A DNA stretch of 55,416 bases from Candidatus Brocadia sp. GTDB lineage: Bacteria > Planctomycetota > Brocadiia > Brocadiales > Brocadiaceae. The DNA is taken from positions 1 through 55,416 of the forward strand of contig SOEU01000021.1 of NCBI GenBank assembly GCA_021646415.1, in the 5' to 3' direction. Position 1 is the stretch's first letter; every line of letters begins with the position of its first letter. The notes under the pieces were generated by a model. It did not search any database. It was not told the origin of the DNA and worked only from the letters and a program-made list of their open reading frames with translations. Both the position numbers and the translations under genes were made by a program. This document shows positions 32,643 to 42,322 of the stretch, in pieces.

Positions 32643-34393
32643 TAACCGTTCGTAGTGCCCGACTCCTTTTCTGATGTTTCCACAGTTTCACTGCATGATT
32701 GCTGTTGGGAACCTGCATCTGAAGGCGATGTTACCGTACTTCTTCCCTCTGTATCGGATAATTTTTTGAGGCTGAGCCCTATTTTTCTCGCTTCGGGTTC
32801 GATGCGAATAATCCTGACTTCCAATTCATCGCCGATATTGACGATATCGGCAGGATTGGTGACCTTTTCGCTGGATAATTCCGAGATATGCAACAACCCT
32901 TCGATCCCTTTGCCGAGTTCCAGAAATGCACCGAAATTTGTTAGTTTGGTAACCTTGCCGGCGACAACATCGCCGACCTTAAATTTTTCAGGGATCTCTT
33001 TTGTCCATGGATCATCAGAGAGTTGTTTCAGACCCAAAGCAACCCTCTTTTTTTCACGGTCGACCGAAAGCACTATGGCCTCAATTTTATCGCCCTTCTT
33101 AACAATTTCTGATGGATGTCCTACTTTTTTTGCCCAGGACATGTCCGATATGTGAAGCAGGCCATCTACACCTTCTTCGATCTCGATGAATGCACCATAA
33201 TTGGTCAGGTTGCGGACACGGCCCTTGATCCTGGTTCCGGGTGGATATTTCTCTTCGATAACAGTCCATGGATTGACTTCCGTCTGTTTCATGCTTAAGG
33301 AGATTTCCTCCTTTTCTTTGTCTATCTTAAGGACGACAACTTCGACCATATCTCCGATAGCAACCATCTCCGACGGATGATTAATGCGGCGTGTCCAGGA
33401 CATTTCTGAGATGTGTACAAGTCCCTCGATACCTGTTTCCAGTTTTACAAAGGCACCGTACGACATGATATTGACAACCTGGCCTTTCACCCTCGAGCCT
33501 ACAGGGTATTTTTCTTCTATCTGCAACCACGGGTTTTGAGACTTTTGTTTTAGTCCCAGAGCGACCTTTCCCTTTTCCTTATCGATGTCAAGTATTTTTA
33601 CCTCGACTTCATCATCGATGGCAAGCATCTCTGAAGGGTGGCTTATCCTGCCCCAGCTCATATCGGTAATATGGAGGAGTCCATCAAGCCCACCAAGATC
33701 TATAAATGCACCGAAATCGGCAATGTTCTTTACCACCCCTTTTCTGATTTGCCCAACTGCAATTTCTGCCAATAACCCTTGCTTCTTTTTGTCTCGTTCT
33801 TCCTCAATGAGCTTTCTTCTGGAAACAACGATGTTTTGCCGCGCCTCATCAATTTTAAGGATTCGACAAGTGACGTCTTGTCCGATGTATTGAGAAATAT
33901 CACCGGGTGGCTTTACATCGATCTGTGAGGCTGGTAAAAATATAGGTACACCCATATCTACAAGGAGACCTCCCTTGATCTTTCTCGTAACACGTCCCGT
34001 TATGATATCACCTTCTTTATATTTTGCAATAACCCTTTCCCATCCACGTATGCGGTCCGCTTTGCGTTTGGATAATTTAATCAGCCCTGAATCATCTTCC
34101 ACCGCCTCTAATAAAACTTCTACATCTTCACCAATTTTTATTTCGGAAGGATCGTCAAATTCAGATTTGGGTATCATACCCTCGGATTTATATCCGCAGT
34201 CTATGACAATGTTATCACCCAGAGCACTGAGGATACGGCCTTTGAGAACCGAGCCAACTTCGAAATTTTGGATAGAATCATAATACGTAGATTCCACTTT
34301 CTTTTGGGTATCCTCGCCTCCCATAATTTCTTCAACTTCTCTTTCAATGTCGGTTAAATTCACATTGTATTCTTTTAAAATATCACGATCCAT
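32642..34393 (-). CDS. rpsA: 30S ribosomal protein S1, six S1 domains
   Basis: A 583-residue S1 with six OB-fold domains beginning at FEVGSVLKGRI, YKEGDIITGRV, AVGQIRKGVV, YPVGSRVKGQV, YPPGTRIKGRV and FKVGDVVAGKV. Domains 3-6 are the best conserved RNA-binding units (DFGAFIDLGGLDGLLHITDM). A Ser/Thr/Glu-rich tail of about 30 residues ends the protein. S1 brings mRNA to the 30S subunit. The order cmk-rpsA is common in bacteria. The stop overlaps the sigma-factor start by one base. Confidence 0.96.
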   Translation of the reverse strand: MDRDILKEYNVNLTDIEREVEEIMGGEDTQKKVESTYYDSIQNFEVGSVLKGRILSALGDNIVIDCGYKSEGMIPKSEFDDPSEIKIGEDVEVLLEAVEDDSGLIKLSKRKADRIRGWERVIAKYKEGDIITGRVTRKIKGGLLVDMGVPIFLPASQIDVKPPGDISQYIGQDVTCRILKIDEARQNIVVSRRKLIEEERDKKKQGLLAEIAVGQIRKGVVKNIADFGAFIDLGGLDGLLHITDMSWGRISHPSEMLAIDDEVEVKILDIDKEKGKVALGLKQKSQNPWLQIEEKYPVGSRVKGQVVNIMSYGAFVKLETGIEGLVHISEMSWTRRINHPSEMVAIGDMVEVVVLKIDKEKEEISLSMKQTEVNPWTVIEEKYPPGTRIKGRVRNLTNYGAFIEIEEGVDGLLHISDMSWAKKVGHPSEIVKKGDKIEAIVLSVDREKKRVALGLKQLSDDPWTKEIPEKFKVGDVVAGKVTKLTNFGAFLELGKGIEGLLHISELSSEKVTNPADIVNIGDELEVRIIRIEPEARKIGLSLKKLSDTEGRSTVTSPSDAGSQQQSCSETVETSEKESGTTNG

Positions 34394-34478
34394 AATTTGA
34401 TGATTTCTCCGAAATAAAAAATAAATAAATTAAAAAAGTTTCATGAAATAAAATACGCTTGTATCCTGTACGAAAGTC

Positions 34479-35144
34479 CTACTTCTTCAAGGTTAATCCA
34501 ATTTCTTTCAGTATCAGATTCATCACTTCTTCAATAGTCAATTTTGTAGTATTTATGTAAATCGCATCGCTACTCTTTGTTAAGGGTGCGTTGTTTCTTG
34601 TTGTATCGCGCCTATCCCGTGTTTCCATATCGTGTATAACATCGGTATAGGAGACTCCGTGTTCCGATGGCTTAAACTCACCATAACGTCTTCTGGCACG
34701 TACTTCAATCTCTGCATCCAGAAAAAATTTTCTTTCTGCATGCGGGAAAACAACTGTCCCCATATCCCTTCCCTCGGCAACTGTGTTCCCTTCGCCTGCA
34801 AGTTTTCGCTGCAGTTCTACCATGCGACGCCGAATACCAGGCGTATTTGAGATATAATGAACATTATTTGTAACAGAGGGTAAACGGATTTCTTCCGTGA
34901 CATTAACGCTGTCTACAAACACATGTAAGCTCTCGTCTTTCTTGTGGAACTCTATGGAAGTTTTATCCATAAGCTGGCACAAAGCATTTTCGTCATTGAG
35001 GTTTACATTCTTTTGCATTGCCTTCCACGTAAGCGCCCGATACATGGCACCTGTGTCGAGATATCGAAAGCCCAGCCGTTTGGCCAGCATCTTGGCAACG
35101 GTACTTTTCCCGGAACCTGCAGGACCATCAATCGCTATTATCAA
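34479..35144 (-). CDS. cmk: Cytidylate kinase
   Basis: A 221-residue NMP kinase that phosphorylates CMP/dCMP. P-loop GPAGSGKSTVAKMLAKRLG is at residues 6-24, and the acceptor-site segment is RYLDTGAMYRALTW. The C-terminal part has RDRRDTTRNNAPL, the lid arginines. It starts at a TTG (II AIDG follows) with GAGAGG upstream. First gene of the operon with rpsA, sigma and apt. Confidence 0.96.
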   Translation of the reverse strand: MIIAIDGPAGSGKSTVAKMLAKRLGFRYLDTGAMYRALTWKAMQKNVNLNDENALCQLMDKTSIEFHKKDESLHVFVDSVNVTEEIRLPSVTNNVHYISNTPGIRRRMVELQRKLAGEGNTVAEGRDMGTVVFPHAERKFFLDAEIEVRARRRYGEFKPSEHGVSYTDVIHDMETRDRRDTTRNNAPLTKSSDAIYINTTKLTIEEVMNLILKEIGLTLKK

Positions 35145-35276
35145 GTGAAAACCTCTCCCTGAATAGCCTCTTTTATTATAATAGCGTCAGATTAAGGTAT
35201 GTAAAGCAAAGAATAAAATATACTAAATGAGGTATTTTATTGCAAGTGTTTTTTGTCTCAGCTTAACAGTTCAGCC

Positions 35277-35403
35277 CACCGCAGAGAACGCTGAGGTCGC
35301 AGAGAGTATGATAAGGATAAACAAAAAAATTTATACAAATTTCATCTATTCCCTTTACTTCTCTTCTGCGTTTCTGCGTTCTCCGCGCTCTCTGCGGAGA
35401 ACA
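35277..35403. repeat. Imperfect inverted repeat of CGCAGAGAACGC type
   Basis: Left arm CACCGCAGAGAACGCTGAGG with GTCGCAGAGAG, and right arm TTCTGCGTTTCTGCGTTCTC with CGCGCTCTCTGCGGAG. The arms are imperfect and about 60 bp apart. Such sequences recur in many unrelated bacterial genomes as dispersed repeats. It fills the gap between cmk and the VWA gene. Confidence 0.6.
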
Positions 35404-35411
35404 ATTACTTC

Positions 35412-37703
35412 TCAACTTAACCCACCACGTTTTCGTATCCACCATTCCAGAGAAACGATAGTTAGTATCATCATAAAAATATAGCCATTGTCCCACAGGG
35501 AGATTTGCCGTTTGCCTACGAGCTTTACAATGGGAGGATTTTCAATTGAAAACTTTTCTCTGATACTTGTTGCGGGAAGGTCAAAGTACTTTCCCCCTGA
35601 AACCTCGGCCAGTTTTGCAAGAATATCTCTTTTGATGGAAGGGTCTTTAAATTCTTTGTTTTCTAAGGCTATATTGAAGACGGCATAATCCTGTCCAATT
35701 TCCTCGTTTTCTTTCTTTGCCAGCACTTTCACAATATAGTAACCTTCTCCGTCGTGTTTGATGGTGAATCTGTATTGACCATCACTCCCAGTGACTCCAT
35801 TTGCGGAGAATATGCTTTTCCCAGAAAATTCATTTGCGATGTCTATACCTAATTGTACGCCGCTCAATGGCTGATAGTTCCCACCCACTACATCGATTTT
35901 AATTTGTATCTCTTCACCCGGGGAAAACGTTTCTTTGTTTACCATAATATGGATAGGGTTTAAGGTAGGGTCTTTGATGAGCCATTTTATGGAATTTTGC
36001 CAAAATTTTATATAAGGTCTATTGCTTCCGCCTTTCCCAACGGAAAGGAAATTCCATCGCCATAAAGAATCAGTGGTAATGGCCATGCATCTGCCCTGTC
36101 CCGTATCTCGAATAGAAATAAGAGGTGGATTTCCTTTTACCGGATAGGTTGCAAGTGGTACGGCATCTGACTTCAACCCGTCGGTTACATTGCATCCGTC
36201 AAGTTCGGGGAGTCCTTTCCAAAGAGCAATATTTCTGTCTGTGTCAGCGTCAATGGCAGTTACCGGATGTTTCAGCCCATCATTGGTCAGGGTCGCCTTT
36301 AATCGGGTTGTATCAATAATATCTTTTCCCATGGTGAGATTTACGGGAAGGATTTCATCAATAGGAGTTCCATCGTATCCGCCTTGTGAAAACGAAATAT
36401 CTCCGCCAATCATCAGAAAGCCGCCACCCATTTCCGTTACAAATTTTTGGATGTTACTCAGATAATGGGAAAATCGGAAGAACGAGGTGTCATAGGGCCG
36501 GTAATCAAAGTTTTGGAAAATGACCAAATCAAAACTGCTGAGTACCTGGGTAAACAGTTCGTCTACGGGAAAAGGTATAAGGCTAAGTTCATCGTTTCTT
36601 GCCTCAGAGACGTCGGTTGGTGTTCGCAGAATAAAGAAGGATATGAGATCAATATTGGGGTCGCTTTTTAATACCCGTCTCAGAAAACGTTCATCCCAGG
36701 ACGGGCGACCACAGACATGCATAATCCTGATTTTATCGCGTACCACCTTTACCAGGAAACTGACTTGATTGTTTTCCGTAATGGCTTCATGGGGCTGGAG
36801 GGGAACTGATATCGTATAGAGGAACGTTCCTGTCGTGTGGGGTGTAAATGACAGCTCTATGTGCAGTTCTCTCTCGTTCCCCGTATCTAAGACTTTCGAC
36901 GAGATGATGTCATTGCCTTGTTTGAGCGTAACAGGGAGCTTGAGGTCTTTGTACCCAAAAATCTTTATGACGACATCTGCCTTCCATGGACTTCGTACAA
37001 AGGTGAAGCTGTCGTACGAGACATTGCTGATTGCGATATCTCTGGCCTCCATATTGCCGGCTGGTGAAAACGTAAAGAATGGAGCTGAAAGATCCCTTGT
37101 AAGATTTGAAATGATTTCGAGTTTATTTACGCCTGAAGGAAGTTCGACCGTGTCGGTGCCGTCAGAAAAGACCAGATATCCTCTGATGGATTTACCCTCA
37201 TAGCGTTTTTTCAGGAGTTTGAGTGTCTGGACGATATCGGTATTCTTGCCATCGAGACCCAGGCCCCTTTCGATATCGTTATAAGAGATCTCTTTTATGC
37301 TATCGGAAAAGGATAGGTAATCGACATCAAAATTATTCTGCAGTTCTTCAAGAAAAGGTGCATTGTCTTTGAAAAATTTATTCACAAGCTGGAAGCGGGT
37401 GATGCCGGTATCACCTCCTTTCAGAGTCATGCTCGCTGAATTATCCAACAGGCATACGACCTTGTTTTTTAGTTTAAGAACTTCTTTTTGCTCAATTTGC
37501 GGCTGGAGAAGGAGGATAACTATGAGTGTCGTAGCAGCAAAACGGAGAGTGAAAAGGAGCAACCGTTTGGTAAGGGGAGAGAACGTTTTGACGCCAATCC
37601 AGGAAAGGTAGAGTGCGGCAATCGCCAGAAATAAGACAAGCGCACGTAACCAGAGATTTTCAATACCAGCGAAGGTAAGATGCCATTGTGTAAGATTTTC
37701 CAT
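35412..37703 (-). CDS. Large membrane protein with VWA and glutamine-amidotransferase-like domains
   Basis: A 763-residue protein. Two N-terminal membrane helices (about 20-36 and 47-66), then a VWA domain with a MIDAS-type DNSASMT at 87-93, then Ig-like strands, then a class-I glutamine amidotransferase-like fold (GGGFLMIGGDISFSQGGYDG) without a clear catalytic triad, a further beta domain and one C-terminal helix (YIFMMILTIVSLEWWI). The order matches BatA-neighbour proteins often found with MoxR and DUF58 genes in planctomycetes. The partners are not in this window. It is 32 bp downstream of the octaheme cytochrome gene and co-directional. Confidence 0.8.
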   Translation of the reverse strand: MENLTQWHLTFAGIENLWLRALVLFLAIAALYLSWIGVKTFSPLTKRLLLFTLRFAATTLIVILLLQPQIEQKEVLKLKNKVVCLLDNSASMTLKGGDTGITRFQLVNKFFKDNAPFLEELQNNFDVDYLSFSDSIKEISYNDIERGLGLDGKNTDIVQTLKLLKKRYEGKSIRGYLVFSDGTDTVELPSGVNKLEIISNLTRDLSAPFFTFSPAGNMEARDIAISNVSYDSFTFVRSPWKADVVIKIFGYKDLKLPVTLKQGNDIISSKVLDTGNERELHIELSFTPHTTGTFLYTISVPLQPHEAITENNQVSFLVKVVRDKIRIMHVCGRPSWDERFLRRVLKSDPNIDLISFFILRTPTDVSEARNDELSLIPFPVDELFTQVLSSFDLVIFQNFDYRPYDTSFFRFSHYLSNIQKFVTEMGGGFLMIGGDISFSQGGYDGTPIDEILPVNLTMGKDIIDTTRLKATLTNDGLKHPVTAIDADTDRNIALWKGLPELDGCNVTDGLKSDAVPLATYPVKGNPPLISIRDTGQGRCMAITTDSLWRWNFLSVGKGGSNRPYIKFWQNSIKWLIKDPTLNPIHIMVNKETFSPGEEIQIKIDVVGGNYQPLSGVQLGIDIANEFSGKSIFSANGVTGSDGQYRFTIKHDGEGYYIVKVLAKKENEEIGQDYAVFNIALENKEFKDPSIKRDILAKLAEVSGGKYFDLPATSIREKFSIENPPIVKLVGKRQISLWDNGYIFMMILTIVSLEWWIRKRGGLS

Positions 37704-37735
37704 ATCAATGATTTATAATAAAATATACACAGATA

Positions 37736-39187
37736 CTATTTGCTTTTCTTTTTTAGCCGGGCCCGTACTCTCTTCTTTTCCAGCGCAGCCAACCGCCGCA
37801 AGGTATTTGCCTCACTCTTGATATCCACATATTTCTTGAGCAAGTTTGACCATGAAATATAGGTAAAGCCGTTGGGATTCATGTGAGCCAAACCCTTTCG
37901 GACAAGAAAGGCATCATTTTCCCACATGTATAAAAAGTCCTTTTCAATCTTGCTTGGATTACCGTCCTTTGCCCAAAATTCGCCGTAGAAACCACCAAGG
38001 AGATCAGGATACTTTTCAGTTACCGGAGCAGGCGCCTTGGGCCTGTTTTCAGGCATGGGATAAAGTATCCTTTCTTCATAGAGGGATTTTATCGTCGCAT
38101 AGGCATCACTCACGTACTGAAAAATCGAATCTGAAGCCTTATCCATAGAATCCAGATAATCACGGGAAAACCGCGGTGAATGGCACTGAACGCAGACCTC
38201 GATCCATGCTTCTCGTCTCGACAGTAATTCCTTGCTATTCTTGATGTAATCCGTTGGTTTGATTCCCTTGAAAATATTGTCATAAAATAACACATCACCC
38301 TCACCCATAATGGCCTTTCTAACCATATTATGGGAATACTGTCCTTTATAATACATATGACAGGATTGGCAGGTGGGAGAGATGTAATTCGCGTCCTTGA
38401 GTTGTTTGCTCCAATCCCAGGTGTGTCCTTCAATAAAATAGATAGAGCCATGTTTGGAATCCCTGTAATATTCGATGTCCGGGTGGTCTGGCCCGTTATG
38501 ACAGGTTTGACATGCCTCCGGTCTCCTGGATTCAGAAGCCTTAAAGGCGTGGCGGGTATGACAACTGTCGCATTTGTGTTGTATGTTATGGCACATATCG
38601 CAACCCTGAACGACATTCTTGTCTACCGCAGCCCATACATCCACGTCCAGATTGGCATCATATGACTTTGCGTGGCTTTCCCTGCCTGGTTTCCAGTCCG
38701 GGATACCATACTGTTTTTCAGATTCAAACTCTTCGTATTCTTGCTTATGACATTCGCCACAAAGGGTGGAACTGGTCATTACTAATTCTTTTGCGTGATC
38801 AAGTTTTTCTGCTCCAACTTTTCCATGACAATCGATGCAACCCACTTTGGTAAGCTTTCTTCCGAGATTTTTTTCTATCTCGGCCAGTTTTTCTTTCTGA
38901 TAACCCTGAAGTTTGTCCAGATTGGCATGGCTACTTTCTGCCCATGCTTTTACCAGCCCTGGATTTAATGCCTTATGACAGAGCGTGCACTCATCAGCGG
39001 TATAAATCCCTTTTGGTTCTTCCGGCGGTGAATAAAAATAGTCCGGAGCCCAGTATCTCTGGGTAGGAATTGGTTTCCAGAATTCCCCGTACGGACCTAC
39101 CCCTTTATCCAGTTTTTGAGCCTGTATTATGCCGCCAAAAACACCAAAAAATATTGATATTCCAAGAAACGCCCAAACTCCCTTCAT
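37736..39187 (-). CDS. Octaheme c-type cytochrome, hydroxylamine oxidoreductase (HAO) family
   Basis: An exported protein of about 483 residues with eight CXXCH motifs. With the start at 39187 (GGAGG nine bases upstream; the earlier ATG at 39205 has none) the haem His are at about 71, 121, 147, 200, 210, 230, 277 and 336. The pair CDMCHNIQHKCDSCHTRH is the HAO-type arrangement around the catalytic haem. Family members oxidise hydroxylamine or hydrazine, or reduce nitrite, depending on whether a C-terminal Tyr crosslinks the P460 haem. The C-terminal GFTYISW segment (about residue 440) could hold such a Tyr, but only an alignment can tell. A basic tail ends it, with no membrane anchor. Confidence 0.92.
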   Translation of the reverse strand: MKGVWAFLGISIFFGVFGGIIQAQKLDKGVGPYGEFWKPIPTQRYWAPDYFYSPPEEPKGIYTADECTLCHKALNPGLVKAWAESSHANLDKLQGYQKEKLAEIEKNLGRKLTKVGCIDCHGKVGAEKLDHAKELVMTSSTLCGECHKQEYEEFESEKQYGIPDWKPGRESHAKSYDANLDVDVWAAVDKNVVQGCDMCHNIQHKCDSCHTRHAFKASESRRPEACQTCHNGPDHPDIEYYRDSKHGSIYFIEGHTWDWSKQLKDANYISPTCQSCHMYYKGQYSHNMVRKAIMGEGDVLFYDNIFKGIKPTDYIKNSKELLSRREAWIEVCVQCHSPRFSRDYLDSMDKASDSIFQYVSDAYATIKSLYEERILYPMPENRPKAPAPVTEKYPDLLGGFYGEFWAKDGNPSKIEKDFLYMWENDAFLVRKGLAHMNPNGFTYISWSNLLKKYVDIKSEANTLRRLAALEKKRVRARLKKKSK

Positions 39188-39493
39188 GTACCTCTTCCTC
39201 CCCATAAGTCTAAGTCAATAAGATGATTGTCCAAAACTTATTTACTCAATTATTATAACATAGCACTGCATAGTCGCAACCAAATTACCTGCAAGTCTTC
39301 CCCGTGTAAAAATGGGCTGTTCGTCGATCCATCATTTCTTTTTACGAGTCCCTCATTGAAAATGTCTGAAGAATTTATTCGAAAAAAAGCTAAAATTGAT
39401 TTATAGTTAAATATAATTTTAAATTTTGGTTTCTTATTCTTACTATAGTTTCACAGTGCCTTCTAATCATTAAAGCATATAAGGGGTATTGTA
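39188..39493. other. Divergent spacer, octaheme cytochrome / DinB-like gene
   Basis: About 300 bp without a gene. It must carry promoters for both flanking genes. AT-rich segments occur around 39400-39440 but no confident -35/-10 pair was recognised. AAGGGG at 39481-39486 is the ribosome site of the DinB-like gene. Confidence 0.45.
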
Positions 39494-39982
39494 ATGACGA
39501 GAGAAGAACGAATGCAAAAAATCGAATCGTACGGCAAGGGATACGTCCAGCTTACTGAGGCTTTAAAACAATTTCCAAAGGAGATGTGGTCATTCAAACC
39601 TTCACCTGATCGCTGGAGTATCCATGAAGTTATCATTCATATTGCTGACAGTGAGGCGAATGCATATATCAAGTGCAGGAAATTGATTGCTGAACCCGGG
39701 AAATCCATTGCAGACTATGATCAGGACAAATGGTCTGCGGCATTTCATTATCAGGATCAAAGTACTGAAGATGCATTGGAATTATTCAGGAGACTCCGTT
39801 TGTCGTCGTACAAACTTATAAAGGCATTGTCTGAGTCGGTTTGGTTAAACTCAGTCGGTTCAATGGAGAACGAAACCGTTACCCTAGATGATTGGTTAAA
39901 AGTATATGAGGAACATGTACCAGCACATATCAATCAAATGAAGAAGCGATATGATGAGTGGAGAAAGAAGTATCTGAAATAG
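39494..39982 (+). CDS. DinB-like (DinB_2) four-helix protein
   Basis: A 162-residue helical protein of the DinB_2 group: PSPDRWSIHEVIIHIADSEA near residues 36-55 and HVPAHINQMKKRYDEW near the C terminus, providing the three His of the usual metal site. Members act in thiol transfer or as unknown metalloenzymes. AAGGGG lies before the ATG. No operon partner. Confidence 0.85.
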   Translation: MTREERMQKIESYGKGYVQLTEALKQFPKEMWSFKPSPDRWSIHEVIIHIADSEANAYIKCRKLIAEPGKSIADYDQDKWSAAFHYQDQSTEDALELFRRLRLSSYKLIKALSESVWLNSVGSMENETVTLDDWLKVYEEHVPAHINQMKKRYDEWRKKYLK

Positions 39983-40045
39983 GGCAAAAAAGCAGAGCCG
40001 ATTCGCATCCCTTGAAAACAAAATGATTAACAGAGCATATTCTTT

Positions 40046-42010
40046 TTAATCTTGCTTTTGTGAAGCCTCGTTTGTCTTCTGTTGATCATTTTTGACATCT
40101 TTTGGTTGAGCCTTGTCTTCCTCTTTTGTTTTTTTCAATTTAATTTCAATCTTTTTTCCCTCGCCTTCTTCAATCTCAACCGTCTGACTCATACTCTTAA
40201 AATCAGTTTTTGTTACCGTGATATCATACGTATCTGCATCTAAATCTTTAAATTCGAAAAATCCATGTGCATCAGAAAATGTTACCTTGAAAGATTTTTT
40301 CCTTGCCTTTGTTCCTTTGAGCTGTAATTTCGCAGATTCAACAGGCCCTTCCTTCAGAAAGGACACTACATTTCCGTAAATGTTGCCTTTTGGTGGCAAT
40401 GTGTTGAATGTTATTTCATTCCCGTACGTAGTGCCGGCGCTGTTTTGTGCAACAAGACGGTAATAGTATACCGTTCCCGCCTGTAATCCGCTTATCCGGT
40501 TGCTTACGGGTACCTCATGCAAGCCATTTTCTATATTTTGTATTGATGAAGTGCCGCTGTAATGTTCGCTGCTCGTGCCGTATTGGAACCACGTCGTTGC
40601 CGGTAATTCCACTGCATTAACAGTCCCACTTAAGGTAGCCAGGTCAGTTGTTATACTTGTTGCATGCCCCGTTATCACCTTAGGGATGGTATCGGCCTCG
40701 GCATATGTTATTGTTATCGTAGCCGTTCCTGTATTACCAACATGATCTGTAGCCTTTACGGTTATCACATTTTCTCCCTTTGCTAAAACAATATTTGGTA
40801 CAGTCCAGCCAATAGTCCTTCTTTCTGTCCTGCTCGTCTCCTTGTCATGAATCCACACCACGCTGCTTATCTCATGGATGTCGTCTGAAGCGCTGCCACT
40901 GATGCTTACCACGTCACTTTTGGTCGTATAGATTTGATCGGATGTTGGATTGGTAATCGTTATTGTTGGAGGGGTTGTATCCACAACAATAGAAGCACTA
41001 GCTGCTTCTGATATATTCCCGGAAGCATCCTTATACCAGGCATACACCGTATTCATGCCATCAGCGTTACTTATGGTGTAGGTGACGTCTTCATTATAGG
41101 TGGTAGCCGGCGTTACAGATATCCAGCCATGGGTATATTGAGAAGGAGGCGTGGCATTTGTAGAGAGATAATAACCCGTAACACCGGTATTATCGGTAGC
41201 AGAAAGGTTTGCTGTAACGGTGAAAGAGTTGGTGCAATGAGTGCCGCTGTTAATGCTTATCGCACCAATGGGGGGGGTTATTTCCGTTGTAACAGATGTA
41301 TTTATATCTGCCGTAGTAAATGACATCTCACTTCCATACGTAGTGCCGGCGTCGTTCTTCGCAACAAGCCTGTAGTAATAGGTCGTTCCCGGAAGCAGCA
41401 TAATTATCTTGATACCTATTTCTGTGTCGGTTGTCCCAATTATCGTTTGTGTTGCAAAGGTACTTTTGGATGGCCCGTTGACAATCCGGTACTGAAACCA
41501 TGCGGTCGTTGACAATCCGTTTGCATTTACCGTTCCCTGTAATGATGCTGAATTATGTGTTACATTCGAAGCGGGACCGGTTGTTACAATAGGGGCGGTA
41601 GCAACGGATTGCAGACCGTAGGCAGTAGTTTGTGGGTCGTAATCTCCGGGGTGCGTATTTTGGCAGTACATTCTGTCCCATGCCCTGGGATCCTGAAACC
41701 GGGCAACCGCTGGCAGATTTTGATTATCATCCGGTTCCGTATGAGTTTTCTCTCCTGACTCTCCCTTTCTGTCTAAACTGCCACAGATCTTACCATGGAA
41801 AGATTTTCCGGGTAAAAATAATGATGGCTTTTCTGTATGGTGTGGTTGCGAACCGTATGCGAGCCGGCCAATAATGAAAACCGCGGCAAACAAGACTCCT
41901 ATGAAACAAAGGAAAGAATGCGTGAATTTCAGGTTTGTAGATGAAATAACACTATGCGGTATTTTTCCCATAAATTTCTTCATAAAAATGGTCGGTTGTT
42001 CATTTGCCAT
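40046..42010 (-). CDS. Exported multidomain protein with FnIII-like, Ig-like and carboxypeptidase-regulatory domains
   Basis: A 654-residue protein. A membrane/signal segment is at about 30-50 (FLCFIGVLFAAVFIIGRLAY). Then two FnIII-like domains of the kind NSASLQGTVNANGLSTTAWF...TTYYYRLVAKNDAGTTYG (about 140-235 and 440-545) flank two Ig-like domains (about 240-335 and 345-435; TPPTITITNPTSDQIY). A CarboxypepD_reg-like fold follows (GNVVSFLKEGPVESAKLQLK). It ends in a Lys/Gln/Asp-rich tail. Probably a cell-surface adhesin or scaffold. No catalytic domain is seen. The start is weak; a downstream ATG is possible. Confidence 0.8.
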   Translation of the reverse strand: MANEQPTIFMKKFMGKIPHSVISSTNLKFTHSFLCFIGVLFAAVFIIGRLAYGSQPHHTEKPSLFLPGKSFHGKICGSLDRKGESGEKTHTEPDDNQNLPAVARFQDPRAWDRMYCQNTHPGDYDPQTTAYGLQSVATAPIVTTGPASNVTHNSASLQGTVNANGLSTTAWFQYRIVNGPSKSTFATQTIIGTTDTEIGIKIIMLLPGTTYYYRLVAKNDAGTTYGSEMSFTTADINTSVTTEITPPIGAISINSGTHCTNSFTVTANLSATDNTGVTGYYLSTNATPPSQYTHGWISVTPATTYNEDVTYTISNADGMNTVYAWYKDASGNISEAASASIVVDTTPPTITITNPTSDQIYTTKSDVVSISGSASDDIHEISSVVWIHDKETSRTERRTIGWTVPNIVLAKGENVITVKATDHVGNTGTATITITYAEADTIPKVITGHATSITTDLATLSGTVNAVELPATTWFQYGTSSEHYSGTSSIQNIENGLHEVPVSNRISGLQAGTVYYYRLVAQNSAGTTYGNEITFNTLPPKGNIYGNVVSFLKEGPVESAKLQLKGTKARKKSFKVTFSDAHGFFEFKDLDADTYDITVTKTDFKSMSQTVEIEEGEGKKIEIKLKKTKEEDKAQPKDVKNDQQKTNEASQKQD

Positions 42011-42322
42011 TCTTAACGTAGTATACTACTGACAAGGTACATAGTTTAAACACCAAATGCAACAGAGATTTTACAAAAATCCAAAATGGATATGATTCCG
42101 CACGCAAAGGAGAAAGGATTCCAGTTGTTAATTGTCCTTTTTTTCTTGTTTGGGATGTTTACCCGTTTTGCATAGGTCAAATACCCGTTTTAAGACTTTC
42201 TTTTTTGATTCTTAGAGGTAGAATATGATATGTTCATTGCCACCTATCGAAGGGGTGGTTTATCAATTTATTGACTATACAACTGGCAGTCGTCAGAAAC
42301 ATTCCATATTTTAGGAGAACAT
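42011..42322. other. Divergent spacer before yggS
   Basis: About 310 bp with no open frame of coding character. A C/G dyad CCACC-N9-GGTGG lies near 42241-42260. AGGAGA at 42312-42317 serves yggS. No promoter was assigned with confidence. Confidence 0.4.
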
